NCBI RefSeq assembly: GCF_014217565.1 | Contig: NZ_CP043661.1 | Span: forward strand, 6,014,001 to 6,078,000 | Source of the DNA: Kribbella qitaiheensis | GTDB lineage: Bacteria; Actinomycetota; Actinomycetes; Propionibacteriales; Kribbellaceae | Reading direction: 5' to 3' | Length of the DNA stretch: 64,000 nt | In this document: piece after piece, positions 35,436 to 43,692 of the stretch | Numbering within the stretch: the stretch's first letter is position 1 | Layout: every line of letters starts with the position of its first letter | Program-made: the position numbers and the translations under genes | Notes under the pieces: model-generated | Database searches by the model: none | What the model saw: only the letters and a program-made list of their open reading frames with translations | What the model was told of the DNA's origin: nothing

Positions 35436-36191
35436 CTAGCCGCCGGTGGCGAGCTTCCCCAGCACGGACCACCAGGAGTCCATGTCCGGGTTGATCTCCT
35501 TCATCGGCTTACCGTCCACGGTGACGATCTCGCGGTCGCCGAGCGGCTTCTTCAGCTCGATCGGCAGCAGCGAGATGTCGTTCCCGACCGGGCAGGGTTC
35601 CTTGGCGTCGTAGACGACGGTGATCCTGGTGTCCTCCTGCTTCACCTTCACGTCGCTCCCGCAGGTACCGAAGATGCCGACGAGGAAGTCCGTCTCGTCG
35701 TACGACGGGCTGTTCTGGATCCACTTCAGGTACTTCGGCTTGTGGCCGCGGACCAGCTGGTACGCCGCTACCGGCTGCTGGACCTTCTCGATCACCTCGC
35801 CGGACCCGTCGCCGATGAAGTTGCCGTAGATCATGTTGATGCACGGGTCGGCGGTCTGGGACTTGTCGTCGGACGCGCCCCAGGCCTTGGCGGCGATGTA
35901 GCAGCCGTTCGCCTCCCGGTTCAGCGACACGTTGAACCCGACCAGGGCGAGCGCGCCGAGCACCAGGGCGCCCGCGAGCATCCGGCGCGAGTAGACCTGC
36001 TTCGGCCCCAGCTGGACCGGCCCGACCGCCTCAGCGCCGTCCGGCTGCTGCTTGAACATGCCCAGGATATTGCTCGTCCACTGCGGATTCACCAGCGTCG
36101 GGACCGCGTAAATCGCGATCAGCACGACACAGACGGCGATGGCGGGAAGGAGCGACCAGTAATTTCGCACGGCAGCAAGATACGGGGCCAT
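35436..36191 (-). CDS. Unknown protein with two membrane spans and external domain
   Basis: 251 aa. Spans at about residues 12-32 and 72-90 flank a cytoplasmic Pro/Gln-rich loop. The C-terminal 160 residues would be outside and contain four Cys (GCYIAAKAW, DPCINMIYG, GTCGSD, EPCPVG), probably two disulfides, with mixed alpha/beta character. Family not recognised. Divergent from the IclR regulator with a 34-base gap, so promoters overlap. Confidence 0.7.
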   Translation of the reverse strand: MAPYLAAVRNYWSLLPAIAVCVVLIAIYAVPTLVNPQWTSNILGMFKQQPDGAEAVGPVQLGPKQVYSRRMLAGALVLGALALVGFNVSLNREANGCYIAAKAWGASDDKSQTADPCINMIYGNFIGDGSGEVIEKVQQPVAAYQLVRGHKPKYLKWIQNSPSYDETDFLVGIFGTCGSDVKVKQEDTRITVVYDAKEPCPVGNDISLLPIELKKPLGDREIVTVDGKPMKEINPDMDSWWSVLGKLATGG

Positions 36192-36225
36192 CGGGCCGCG
36201 ACCGAAAAACGGTTACCCTTCGGAT

Positions 36226-36870
36226 GTGCCTGCAGAGACGTCCCAGACGCTCGACAGAGGACTGACGGTTCTCGAGTTGCTCGCGGACGCCCCGGACGGG
36301 CTGTCGATCACCGAGCTGGCCGCCTCGCTCGGGGTCAGCCGGACCGTCGTCTACCGGCTGGTGAACACGCTCGAGCTGCACCGCCTGGTCAGGCGCGACA
36401 GCGAGGGCAGGGCCCGGCTCGGGCTGGCTGTGCTCCACTACAGCCGCCGGGTGCAGCCGACGCTGCGCGACGCGGCACTGCCGGTACTGCGATCGCTCGC
36501 CGAGGACACCGGCGCGACGGCCCATCTGACCGTGGCCGACGGTGACGAGGCCCTCGCGATCGCGGTGATCGAGCCGAGCTGGACCGATTTCCACGTGTCG
36601 TACCGGATGGGCTCACGCCACGCGCTCGACCAGGGCGCTGCGGGGAAGGCGATCCTGGCCGGCCGCCGCAAGCCCGATCCGGCCGGACGGCCGTTCGTCA
36701 TCACCGCCGGTGAGCTCCAGGCAGGCGCACAAGGTGTGTCGTCCCCGGTACTCGGCGTGCCCGGCGTGGAGGCGTCCATCGGCGTCGTCGTCCTCGGCAA
36801 ACTCGACCGCGACTTCGTGGGCCCGCGAGTAGCCCGCGCTGCCGTAGAAGTGGCCAAACGCCTCGCTTAG
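36226..36870 (+). CDS. IclR-family transcriptional regulator
   Basis: 214 aa from GTG 36226. Winged helix at residues 5-65 (SQTLDRGLTVLELLADAPDGLSITELAASLGVSRTVVYRLVNTLELHRLV). The effector domain follows (LPVLRSLAEDTGATAHLTVAD, RHALDQGAAGKAIL) but is shorter than the usual 250 aa; the DPAGRPFVITAGELQ stretch replaces part of the typical C-terminal domain. IclR proteins often govern aromatic degradation; its closeness to hppD makes a link possible, though no operator evidence ties them. Confidence 0.87.
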   Translation: MPAETSQTLDRGLTVLELLADAPDGLSITELAASLGVSRTVVYRLVNTLELHRLVRRDSEGRARLGLAVLHYSRRVQPTLRDAALPVLRSLAEDTGATAHLTVADGDEALAIAVIEPSWTDFHVSYRMGSRHALDQGAAGKAILAGRRKPDPAGRPFVITAGELQAGAQGVSSPVLGVPGVEASIGVVVLGKLDRDFVGPRVARAAVEVAKRLA

Positions 36871-36958
36871 CTGCGCGCGAACCGCCAACACTCACCAAGC
36901 ACTCCGCCGGAGCAAGATCCACGCTCGGCACGGCCGCCTCAGGCGGCTGAGGGGCGCG

Positions 36959-37448
36959 TTACTGACTGTTGGAAGTCCGGGACGTCGCGGCGTGGAGTAG
37001 CGGCAGCACTCGGTGGGGGATCTGCTCGGCGAGGGCGATCACCGTGGAGGCGCGCTGGATGCCGCGGACGATGACGACCTGGTCGATCACCCGCTGCAGG
37101 TCGGCGTTCGAGCGCGCCACGATCCTGCACCACAGGTCCTCGGCGCCGGTGATCGTGTGGACTTCCAGCACCTCGGGGATCTTCGCCAGCGCGGGCCGCC
37201 ACCGTCGTATGACCTGAGCCCTGCTCGATCTGCAGCGTCGCGAAGGCCGTCACCGGATATCCGATCGCCGTCGTGTCCACATCCGGCCCCCAGCCGCGGA
37301 CCACGCCGTCGCGTTGCAGCCGGTCCAGTCGCGCCTGGATCGTCCCGCGAGCGACACCGAGCCGCCGCGAGGCCTCCAGTACGCCGACCCGCGGCTCGGC
37401 CGCGAACAGATCGAGGATGCGGGCGTCCAGAGCATCGACAGCCGTCAC
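36959..37448 (-). CDS. Lrp/AsnC-family regulator next to hppD, frameshifted as sequenced
   Basis: From GTG 37448: LDARILDLFAAEPRVGVLEASRRLGVARGTIQARLDRLQRDGVV is the AsnC helix-turn-helix. GYPVTAFATLQIEQGSGHTTVA begins the RAM domain, which continues in the next frame as LAKIPEVLEVHTITGAEDLWCRIVA and RGIQRASTVIALAEQIP. Removing one base from the GGG at 37193-37195 joins them (about 162 aa). It is divergent from hppD, and in the gap lie two 14-base direct repeats 32 bases apart, the sort of phased site Lrp proteins bind. It probably senses an aromatic amino acid and controls hppD. The palindrome at 36933-36947 may terminate it. Confidence 0.87.
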
Positions 37449-37499
37449 AGTGGCTTCCTCCCAATCTGACCGAATAGTCCAACCGAACCCTGAGAATAC

Positions 37500-37545
37500 T
37501 GCACAACCTGTCCAGTAAAATTTGGATGTGTTGCGCAACCTGTCC
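37500..37545. promoter_or_regulatory. Phased direct repeats in the asnC-hppD gap
   Basis: TGCACAACCTGTCC (37500-37513) and TGCGCAACCTGTCC (37532-37545) differ at one base and are 32 bases apart, about three helical turns. The second lies within GTTGCGCAAC, a palindrome. Likely binding sites for the divergent Lrp/AsnC protein. Confidence 0.7.
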
Positions 37546-37605
37546 TCACCCAGCGAGGCTCCCATGCTAGTTCTTCTGAACGACGCGAATCCCTGGAGGA
37601 GACCG

Positions 37606-38808
37606 ATGACCAGCACCGACCTCACCCCCGCAGAGCTCGACGCCGATCTCGACCTGGAGCAGCTGAAGCAGCTCGTCGGACTCGTGCCGTACGACGAGAG
37701 CACCGACCCGTTCCCGGTGACCGCGATGGATGCCGTCGTGTTCGTGGTCGGCAACGCCACCCAGACCGCGAAGTACTACCAGCTCGCCTTCGGGATGGAC
37801 CTGGTCGCGTACTCCGGCCCGGAGAACGGCAACAAGGACAGCAAGGCCTTCGTCCTGAAGGCGGGATCCGCGCGGTTCGTCATCACCGGCGGCGTGCACC
37901 CGAACAGCCCGCTCAACGACCACCACCGCAAGCACGGTGACGGCGTCTCGGACATCGCGCTCGAGGTCCCGGACGTGGACAAGTGCATCAAGCACGCCCG
38001 CGAGCAGGGCGCCATCGTGCTGGAGGAGCCGCACGACGTCACCGACGAGCACGGCACGGTCCGCCGGGCCGCGATCGCGGCGTACGGGGACACCCGGCAC
38101 TCCTTGATCGACCGCAGCCGGTACGACGGCCCGTACCTGCCCGGCTTCGTCGAGGCCGTGACGGCCGTGACCCGGCCGGAGGGCCACCCGAAGCGGCTGT
38201 TCCAGGCGGTCGACCATGTCGTCGGCAACGTGGAACTGGGCCTGATGGACGAGTGGGTCACCTTCTACAACAAGGTGATGGGCTTCGTGAACATGGCGGA
38301 GTTCATCGGCGACGACATCGCCACCGACTACTCCGCGCTGATGAGCAAGGTGGTGGCCAACGGCAACCACCGGGTGAAGTTCCCGCTGAACGAGCCGGCC
38401 ATCGCGAAGAAGAAGTCGCAAATTGACGAGTTCTTAGAGTTTTATGATGGCGCCGGCGCCCAGCACATCGCGCTCGCCACCAACGACATCCTGCGGACCG
38501 TCGACATCATGCGCGCCAACGGCGTGGACTTCCTGAACACGCCCGACTCGTACTACGAGGACCCGGAGTTGCGGGAGCGGATCGGCAACGTGCGGGTGCC
38601 GATCGAGGAGCTGCAGTCGCGCAAGATCCTGGTCGACCGCGACGAGGACGGCTACCTGCTGCAGATCTTCACCAAGCCGGTCGGCGACCGGCCGACGGTG
38701 TTCTACGAACTGATCGAGCGGCACGGCTCGCTCGGCTTCGGAAAGGGCAACTTCAAGGCGCTGTTCGAGGCGATCGAGCGCGAGCAGGAGCGCCGCGGCA
38801 ACCTCTGA
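37606..38808 (+). CDS. hppD: 4-hydroxyphenylpyruvate dioxygenase
   Basis: 400 aa from ATG 37606 (GGAGGAG upstream; an earlier in-frame start at 37522 would add residues not seen in the family). Two VOC-type domains; the iron ligands are His204 (VDHVVGNV), His287 (AQHIAL) and Glu368 (FYELIER). It converts 4-hydroxyphenylpyruvate to homogentisate, the second step of tyrosine catabolism. HmgA and FahA for the next steps are at 48-51.5 kb. Codons 272-281 (QIDEFLEFYD) use CAA, ATT, TTA, TTT and TAT, an AT-rich patch (9 G/C of 30 bases) quite unlike the rest of the gene. Confidence 0.97.
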   Translation: MTSTDLTPAELDADLDLEQLKQLVGLVPYDESTDPFPVTAMDAVVFVVGNATQTAKYYQLAFGMDLVAYSGPENGNKDSKAFVLKAGSARFVITGGVHPNSPLNDHHRKHGDGVSDIALEVPDVDKCIKHAREQGAIVLEEPHDVTDEHGTVRRAAIAAYGDTRHSLIDRSRYDGPYLPGFVEAVTAVTRPEGHPKRLFQAVDHVVGNVELGLMDEWVTFYNKVMGFVNMAEFIGDDIATDYSALMSKVVANGNHRVKFPLNEPAIAKKKSQIDEFLEFYDGAGAQHIALATNDILRTVDIMRANGVDFLNTPDSYYEDPELRERIGNVRVPIEELQSRKILVDRDEDGYLLQIFTKPVGDRPTVFYELIERHGSLGFGKGNFKALFEAIEREQERRGNL

Positions 38809-38821
38809 GACCCTCGGTGTC

Positions 38822-38844
38822 GGCCCGCCTCGCGGTGGCGGGCC
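38822..38844. terminator. hppD terminator hairpin
   Basis: GGCCCGCC (38822-38829) and GGCGGGCC (38837-38844) form a perfect 8-bp GC stem with a 7-base loop, 13 bases after the hppD stop. Confidence 0.8.
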
Positions 38845-38979
38845 GGCGCCGTGTTGGCGACACGCCGTGACTTGGCGAACCTTGCGTCCGATTACCGGAT
38901 TGACTGTCGGGTCAGGGTCGGTTGGACTACTGTGCCTGATGGGTACACGTCGGGGCGTGCGCCCAGGAAGGGTTTTCCG

Positions 38980-39444
38980 ATGAAGACACTGGGCATTCTG
39001 CTCAGCACCGCGGGCTTGGCCGGAGCGGGCGCTATCGCTCTGGCCCAACCAGCACAGGCGGTCGAACTCGCCAACTGCACCGGTGCCAGATCCATCTCGT
39101 CAGCGCAGATTTATCGCGACCACAAACCACCGGGCTGGGGCGACGTCAGGCTCATGCGTGACGACTGCTCGCAGTACTGGGCCGAGGTCACCATGGACTC
39201 CACCGTGCCGGCGCATGCGCTGACCAGCGGATACCTGGTGCAGTACGGCGGCTCCAACAACGGCCGTTCGCTGTCCTGTGACGACCAGAACACCGCTGTC
39301 ACGCCCGGTAAACGCACCTGCCGGACGCCGAAGGTGAGATCGCTGGACACCAGCACCACCTTCGTCGCCATCGCGCGGGAGTTCCACGACTACGGCGGCG
39401 GCTACGAACAGATCTCCGAGAACAGGACCGCGCGGACCCGCTGA
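38980..39444 (+). CDS. Small secreted protein, unknown function
   Basis: 154 aa from ATG 38980 (AGGAAGGG seven bases upstream). Signal peptide MKTLGILLSTAGLAGAGAIA with cleavage expected after AQA. The mature part of about 127 residues has four Cys (ANCTG, DDCSQYW, LSCDD, RTCRT), likely two disulfides, and beta-type sequence (AEVTMDSTVP, TTFVAIAREFHDYGGGYEQ). I do not recognise a family. Alone between hppD and the FAD oxidase gene. Confidence 0.75.
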   Translation: MKTLGILLSTAGLAGAGAIALAQPAQAVELANCTGARSISSAQIYRDHKPPGWGDVRLMRDDCSQYWAEVTMDSTVPAHALTSGYLVQYGGSNNGRSLSCDDQNTAVTPGKRTCRTPKVRSLDTSTTFVAIAREFHDYGGGYEQISENRTARTR

Positions 39445-39487
39445 CTCCTCCTGACGGAGGCCGATCACACCATTAGGCTCACCAGGT

Positions 39488-40873
39488 ATGAGTGAGGTTG
39501 TCGAGCGGCTGAAGAAGGCGCTGCCGCCGGAGGCGCTTGTCACCGATCCGGACCGGATCCAGAGCTACCGGTACGACCGGGCGATGTTCTGTCCGGCCGG
39601 AGAACCGGTGGCGGTCGTGCTGGCGCGGGAGACGGCGCACGTCCAGGCGGCGGTCCGGATCGCCGCGGAGGCCGGCGTGCCCGTAGTGCCGCAGGGCGCG
39701 CGGTCCGGCCTGTCCGGCGCCGCGAACGCCGTGGACGGCTGCATCGTGGTGTCGCTGGAGAAGATGGACCGGATCCTGGCCATCGAGCCGGTCGACCGGT
39801 ACGTCGTGACGCAGCCCGGCGTGTTCAACGCGGTGCTGTCGCGCGCGGTCGCCGAGCAGGGTTTGTTCTACCCGCCGGATCCGTCCAGCTGGGAGTTCTG
39901 CTCGATCGGCGGCAACCTGTCCACGAACTCGGGCGGCCTGTGCTGCGTGAAGTACGGCGTGACCACCGACTACGTGCTCGGCCTCGAGGTCGTGCTCGCG
40001 GACGGCCGGGTACTGCGGACCGGCCGGAAGACGGTCAAGGGCGTCGCCGGGTACGACCTGACCAAGCTGATCGTGGGCAGCGAGGGGACGCTCGGCATCA
40101 TCACCGAGGCGACCCTGGCGCTGCGCCCGGAGGCTGCCCGGCCACGGACCATGGCGGCGCTGTTCGACACCGGCGTGGCCGCCGGTGAGGCGATCGTCGA
40201 GATCATCCGCAGTGGCGTCTCGCTGAGCCTGCTGGAGATCATGGACCGGACCACGATCAAGGCCGTGAACGACTACAAGCGGATGGACCTGCCGACCGAG
40301 GCGGCCGCGATGCTGATCGCCCAGTCGGACGCCGGTGGCGAGGCCGGCGCGGCGGACGTCGCGATGGTGGCGAAGCTGTGCCGCCAGTACGGCGCGATCG
40401 AGTGCATCGAGGCCGACGATCCCGCCGAGGGCGAGTTGCTGCTGGAGGCTCGCCGGGCGGCGCTGGTCGCGCTGGAGCACCTCGGGACGACCATGATCGA
40501 CGACGTCTGCGTGCCGCGATCCAGGCTGGCCGACTTCATCGCGGCGGTCGAGGGGATCGCCGCCGAGGTCGACATCACTGTCGGCGTACTGGGGCACGCG
40601 GGCGACGGGAACATGCACCCGACCGTGGTCTTCGACGCGACCGACCCCGAGCAGGCCCGCCGGGCCCAGGTGGCTTTCGACCGGATCATGGAGGTCGGCC
40701 TTGAACTCGGTGGCACCATCACCGGGGAACACGGCATCGGCGTACTCAAGCGGGACTGGCTGGCCCAGGAGATCGGCCCGGTCGCCCTCGACGTCCACCG
40801 CGCGATCAAGGCCGCTTTGGACCCGGAAAACCTCCTGAATCCGGGCAAAGTCATGGCGTTGGGAAACCTGTGA
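39488..40873 (+). CDS. FAD-linked oxidase (GlcD/D-lactate dehydrogenase type)
   Basis: 461 aa. The PCMH-type FAD domain covers residues about 35-215: VPVVPQGARSGLSGAANAVDGCIVVSLEKMDRI, PDPSSWEFCSIGGNLSTNSGGLCCVKYG and LIVGSEGTLGIITEATLAL. The FAD-oxidase C domain follows, with GHAGDGNMHPTVVF (His metal ligands) and GEHGIGVLKRDWLAQEIG. It oxidises a D-2-hydroxy acid such as glycolate, D-lactate or 2-hydroxyglutarate. GlcE and GlcF partners are absent, so it is probably a single-subunit enzyme. Position between hppD and the signalling module gives no pathway clue. Confidence 0.93.
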   Translation: MSEVVERLKKALPPEALVTDPDRIQSYRYDRAMFCPAGEPVAVVLARETAHVQAAVRIAAEAGVPVVPQGARSGLSGAANAVDGCIVVSLEKMDRILAIEPVDRYVVTQPGVFNAVLSRAVAEQGLFYPPDPSSWEFCSIGGNLSTNSGGLCCVKYGVTTDYVLGLEVVLADGRVLRTGRKTVKGVAGYDLTKLIVGSEGTLGIITEATLALRPEAARPRTMAALFDTGVAAGEAIVEIIRSGVSLSLLEIMDRTTIKAVNDYKRMDLPTEAAAMLIAQSDAGGEAGAADVAMVAKLCRQYGAIECIEADDPAEGELLLEARRAALVALEHLGTTMIDDVCVPRSRLADFIAAVEGIAAEVDITVGVLGHAGDGNMHPTVVFDATDPEQARRAQVAFDRIMEVGLELGGTITGEHGIGVLKRDWLAQEIGPVALDVHRAIKAALDPENLLNPGKVMALGNL

Positions 40874-40885
40874 CTCAACCGAAAC

Positions 40886-40910
40886 GGAACTGCCGGGGCC
40901 ATACGACGTC
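40886..40910 (+). promoter_or_regulatory. ECF-sigma-like promoter before the CseABC-like module
   Basis: GGAACT (40886-40891), 16 bases, then GTC (40908-40910). This matches the GGAAC-N16-GTC form of promoters read by SigE-type envelope-stress sigma factors. It is placed about 100 bases before the lipoprotein gene. Pattern match only. Confidence 0.45.
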
Positions 40911-41006
40911 GGTGGCCGTCGAATGTGACGTCCTGGCCGCACTATGGAAGGCAGTTGACTGAAACCGCCCGGGGGATTCTGGATGAGGCACGGCAGGAGG
41001 CGAACC

Positions 41007-41612
41007 ATGCGAGCAAGGCAGTTGCTGCCTGCTGCCGTGGTGCTGTTCGCTCTGCTGACCTTCACCGGCTGCGCGAACGGCAGCGGCCTACGCGTCGAGG
41101 GGGCCGAGCCGGCCGGTACGACGACCACTCCGGCCACGGCCTCGACCGAGGGCACTCAGGGGTTCGGCAAGACGGACCGGACACCGGCGAAGGTGACCGT
41201 GAGCCTGACCCAGGTCCGGCAGACGCTGCTCGCCGACAAGAGCTTGGACACCTACTCCCGTACGGTGCTGAGCAAGTGCCTCGTGATCGAGCGCTGCCTG
41301 AGCCGTGGCGCGACCGTGAACGTGTTGCACAGCGCCCAGCCGCAGCTCGTGGTGCTGATCCACACGATCGAGGGTTTCACCTTCGGCGCTTTCCTGATCG
41401 CCGTCGAACCGGCCGGACCACGCCGGGTTTGGAGTTTGAAGGCCGATCAGTTGAAGATCAATGCCAGCCCGCAAGGTGACCTGGTGGTCGAGTCGGAAAT
41501 GTTCGGCCCCGAGGACAAAGCGTGCTGCCCGTCTGTAACTCGGGTCGAGGTCTACCGTTGGAATGGTCGACAGATGATCAAGGTGAGTTCGCAGGACCAA
41601 AAGGGAGACTGA
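41007..41612 (+). CDS. Lipoprotein, CseA-like
   Basis: 201 aa from ATG 41007 (AGGAGG upstream). Lipobox TGC at about residue 21 (LLTFTGCANG) gives a lipoprotein at the outer membrane face. A Thr-rich linker is followed by VTVSLTQVRQTLLADKSLDTYS, a Cys pair (SKCLVIERCLS), and GPEDKACCPSVTRVEVYRWNG. Gene order lipoprotein, OmpR-type regulator, histidine kinase is that of the Streptomyces cseA-cseB-cseC genes, where CseA restrains signalling of envelope stress. Calling it CseA-like rests on this context more than on sequence identity. Confidence 0.75.
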   Translation: MRARQLLPAAVVLFALLTFTGCANGSGLRVEGAEPAGTTTTPATASTEGTQGFGKTDRTPAKVTVSLTQVRQTLLADKSLDTYSRTVLSKCLVIERCLSRGATVNVLHSAQPQLVVLIHTIEGFTFGAFLIAVEPAGPRRVWSLKADQLKINASPQGDLVVESEMFGPEDKACCPSVTRVEVYRWNGRQMIKVSSQDQKGD

Positions 41613-41618
41613 GTTTCG

Positions 41619-42317
41619 GTGGTACCGGAAGAACCGGCAGCGCGCATCCTGATGGTCGAGGACGACGCGGTGATCCGTGAGGCAACCCAGTTGACCCTTG
41701 AGCGGCACGGGTACGACGTCACAACGGCCGAGGACGGGCTGGAGGCGATCGAGAGTTTCGAGAAGATCCACCCGGACGCGGTGATGCTGGACATCATGCT
41801 GCCCGGGCTGGACGGGATCTCGGTGTGCCGCCGGATCCGCGAGACCAGCACCGTGCCGATCGTGATGGTGTCCGCGCGCGGCGACGCGCTGGACGTCGTA
41901 CTGGGCCTGGAGGCGGGGGCCGACGACTACGTCACCAAGCCCTTCGACACCCAGGTCCTGGTCGCCCGGCTGCGAGCCGTACTGCGGCGCGCGGTGGCCG
42001 ACCCCGATCGGCCGGCTCCGTCGACCGGAGCGACCGTCGAGTCGTTCGGCGACCTGGAGCTGGACCGGGAGGCACTGGAGGTGCGGCGGGGCGGCAGTAC
42101 GGTGCAGCTGACCCCGACCGAGCTGAAGCTGCTGATCGAGTTCGCGAACAACCCGGGCGTGGTGCTGAGCAGGTCCACCCTGCTCCAGCGCGTCTGGGAC
42201 TACGAGTGGGGTGGCGACGGCCGGCTGGTCGACGTCCACCTGCAGCGGCTGCGGACCAAGATCGGAGCCGACCGGATCGAGACCGTCCGCGGGTTCGGAT
42301 ACAAGCTCAGGGCATGA
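41619..42317 (+). CDS. OmpR/PhoB-type response regulator (CseB-like)
   Basis: 232 aa from GTG 41619. Receiver domain with acidic E14/D15/D16, D58 as phosphoacceptor (VMLDIMLPGLDG) and Lys in DDYVTKPFD. The winged-helix domain covers about 135-230 (LTPTELKLLIEFANNPGVVLSRSTLLQRVWDYE and VDVHLQRLRTKIG, RGFGYKL). It lies 6 bases after the lipoprotein gene and 1 base before the kinase gene, so the three form one operon. In the Cse system this protein activates the sigma factor gene sigE; no sigE is in the window. Confidence 0.93.
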   Translation: MVPEEPAARILMVEDDAVIREATQLTLERHGYDVTTAEDGLEAIESFEKIHPDAVMLDIMLPGLDGISVCRRIRETSTVPIVMVSARGDALDVVLGLEAGADDYVTKPFDTQVLVARLRAVLRRAVADPDRPAPSTGATVESFGDLELDREALEVRRGGSTVQLTPTELKLLIEFANNPGVVLSRSTLLQRVWDYEWGGDGRLVDVHLQRLRTKIGADRIETVRGFGYKLRA

Positions 42318-42318
42318 A

Positions 42319-43563
42319 GTGGGGCTGCGCAGCAAGCTCGGCCTGATCTTTCTGCTGGTTTCCTCGCTCGCGATCCTGGTGCTCTGCGTGGCGGTCTACA
42401 CGCAGGCCCAGTCATCGCGGCTGGACCGGACGCGGAGCTTCGCGGACGAACGGATCCAGTTGGCGGCGGAGAGCTACGACCGCAACGACGTACCGCTGTT
42501 CGGATCCCGGCTGGACGATCCCGACCTGCCGCCGCAACTGCGGGACGCCGTCAAGAGCGGTAAGCGGGCCACCTTCAAGACCGGTTCGCCGAACGCGAAG
42601 ATGTGGGCCGCGGTCTCGGTCAAGGACGGCCGGATCCTGTCGATCGTGCAGGACTACGACGTCAACGACGCGTCCATGAACGCGCTGCGCCGTGCCCTGA
42701 TCCTGGGTGGCATCGGCACGGTCGCATTGGTCGCCCTGGCCAGCGTGGTGCTGGCCGGCAGCCTGTCCCGCCGGATCGTCGCAGTAGCCGTTACGGCGCG
42801 TCGCATCGCCGCCGGTGACCTCGACGCGTCGGCGGCCGGTGCGGCGGGCAAAGGCAAGGACGAGGTGCAGTCGCTGGCCCTGGCGCTCGACACGATGGCC
42901 AGTTCGTTGCGCGGCCAACTGGAGGCCGAGCGCAGGTTCACCGCCGACGTCGCCCACGACCTCAGGACGCCCGTCACGGGCCTCCTGACGGCCGCCGAGC
43001 TGTTGCCCGCGGGACGTCCCAGCGAATTGGTCCGCGACCGCGCGAAAGTGCTGCGGCGCCTGGTCGAGGACCTGCTGGAGATCGCCCGGTTCGACTCCGG
43101 TGTCGAGCAGGCTGACCTCGAGAATGTCGGGCTCGGTGCGTTCGTCGGATCGGCGGTCGGCCGGTTGCGGATGCAGCAGTCGCTGGCTCCGGACAGCGTC
43201 GTGGTGCATCAGGTCGGCCCGGAGGAGACCGTGTCGACAGATTCGCGCCGGATCGAGCGGATCCTGGCCAACCTGATCGTCAACGGTCTGCGGCACGGGA
43301 AGCCGCCGATCGAGGTGACCGTGAACGGCCGGGTGATCGAGGTGGTCGACCACGGCAACGGGTATCCGGAGGAATTGATTGCCGAGGGCCCCCGTCGGTT
43401 CCGGTCCGGGATGGCCGAGCGCGGCGTCGGCCACGGCCTCGGGCTCACCATCGCCGCGGGTCACGCGAAGGTGCTCGGCGCCGAGCTCACCTTCGGGTCT
43501 GCCCTATCGGGTGGAGCCCTTGCCAGGTTGGTGCTTCCGGCAACACCTGAGACGGACCTGTAA
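42319..43563 (+). CDS. Sensor histidine kinase (CseC-like)
   Basis: 414 aa from GTG 42319. Span at residues 7-28, an external sensor region of about 95 residues, a second span at 127-148, and a HAMP domain (ARRIAAGDLDA). The HisKA domain has FTADVAHDLRTPVTGLL with His213; HATPase motifs are NLIVNGLRHG, VDHGNGYPEE and GVGHGLGLTIAAGHAKVLGA. The sensed signal is probably cell-envelope damage by analogy with CseC. Ends the operon; a long inverted repeat (43626-43670) follows. Confidence 0.92.
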   Translation: MGLRSKLGLIFLLVSSLAILVLCVAVYTQAQSSRLDRTRSFADERIQLAAESYDRNDVPLFGSRLDDPDLPPQLRDAVKSGKRATFKTGSPNAKMWAAVSVKDGRILSIVQDYDVNDASMNALRRALILGGIGTVALVALASVVLAGSLSRRIVAVAVTARRIAAGDLDASAAGAAGKGKDEVQSLALALDTMASSLRGQLEAERRFTADVAHDLRTPVTGLLTAAELLPAGRPSELVRDRAKVLRRLVEDLLEIARFDSGVEQADLENVGLGAFVGSAVGRLRMQQSLAPDSVVVHQVGPEETVSTDSRRIERILANLIVNGLRHGKPPIEVTVNGRVIEVVDHGNGYPEELIAEGPRRFRSGMAERGVGHGLGLTIAAGHAKVLGAELTFGSALSGGALARLVLPATPETDL

Positions 43564-43625
43564 CACAACTTCTGACCGAGTGCCGGCGTCTCTTCGTACG
43601 TCGGGTTCACCAGAACCCTTACCAG

Positions 43626-43670
43626 ATGTCCTTCTCCGGACCTCCGCGCGTTAGCTCCGGCGAAGGACAT
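43626..43670. promoter_or_regulatory. Strong inverted repeat in the leader of the next secreted-protein gene
   Basis: Arms 43626-43639 (ATGTCCTTCTCCGG) and 43657-43670 match at 13 of 14 positions with a 17-base loop. It lies 63 bases after the kinase stop and 22 bases before the start of the next gene. It could be the operon terminator (no T run) or a structured 5' leader controlling the secreted protein. Confidence 0.65.
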
Positions 43671-43692
43671 TACGAGGGGAAACCAAAGGATC

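Noticed and set aside
38434..38436. bldA-type TTA codon control of hppD
   Set aside because: TTA codons also occur in other genes here (GH16 signal peptide, MFS gene at 62512), so TTA is not rare enough to argue for bldA-like regulation.
38423..38448. Internal promoter in the AT-rich patch of hppD (TTGACG ... TATGAT)
   Set aside because: The two boxes are only 14 bases apart, too close for a normal sigma-70 promoter, and no gene starts shortly downstream on that strand other than hppD itself.
41088..42335. 415-codon minus-strand frame opposite the Cse-like genes
   Set aside because: Antisense to recognisable lipoprotein and response-regulator genes.
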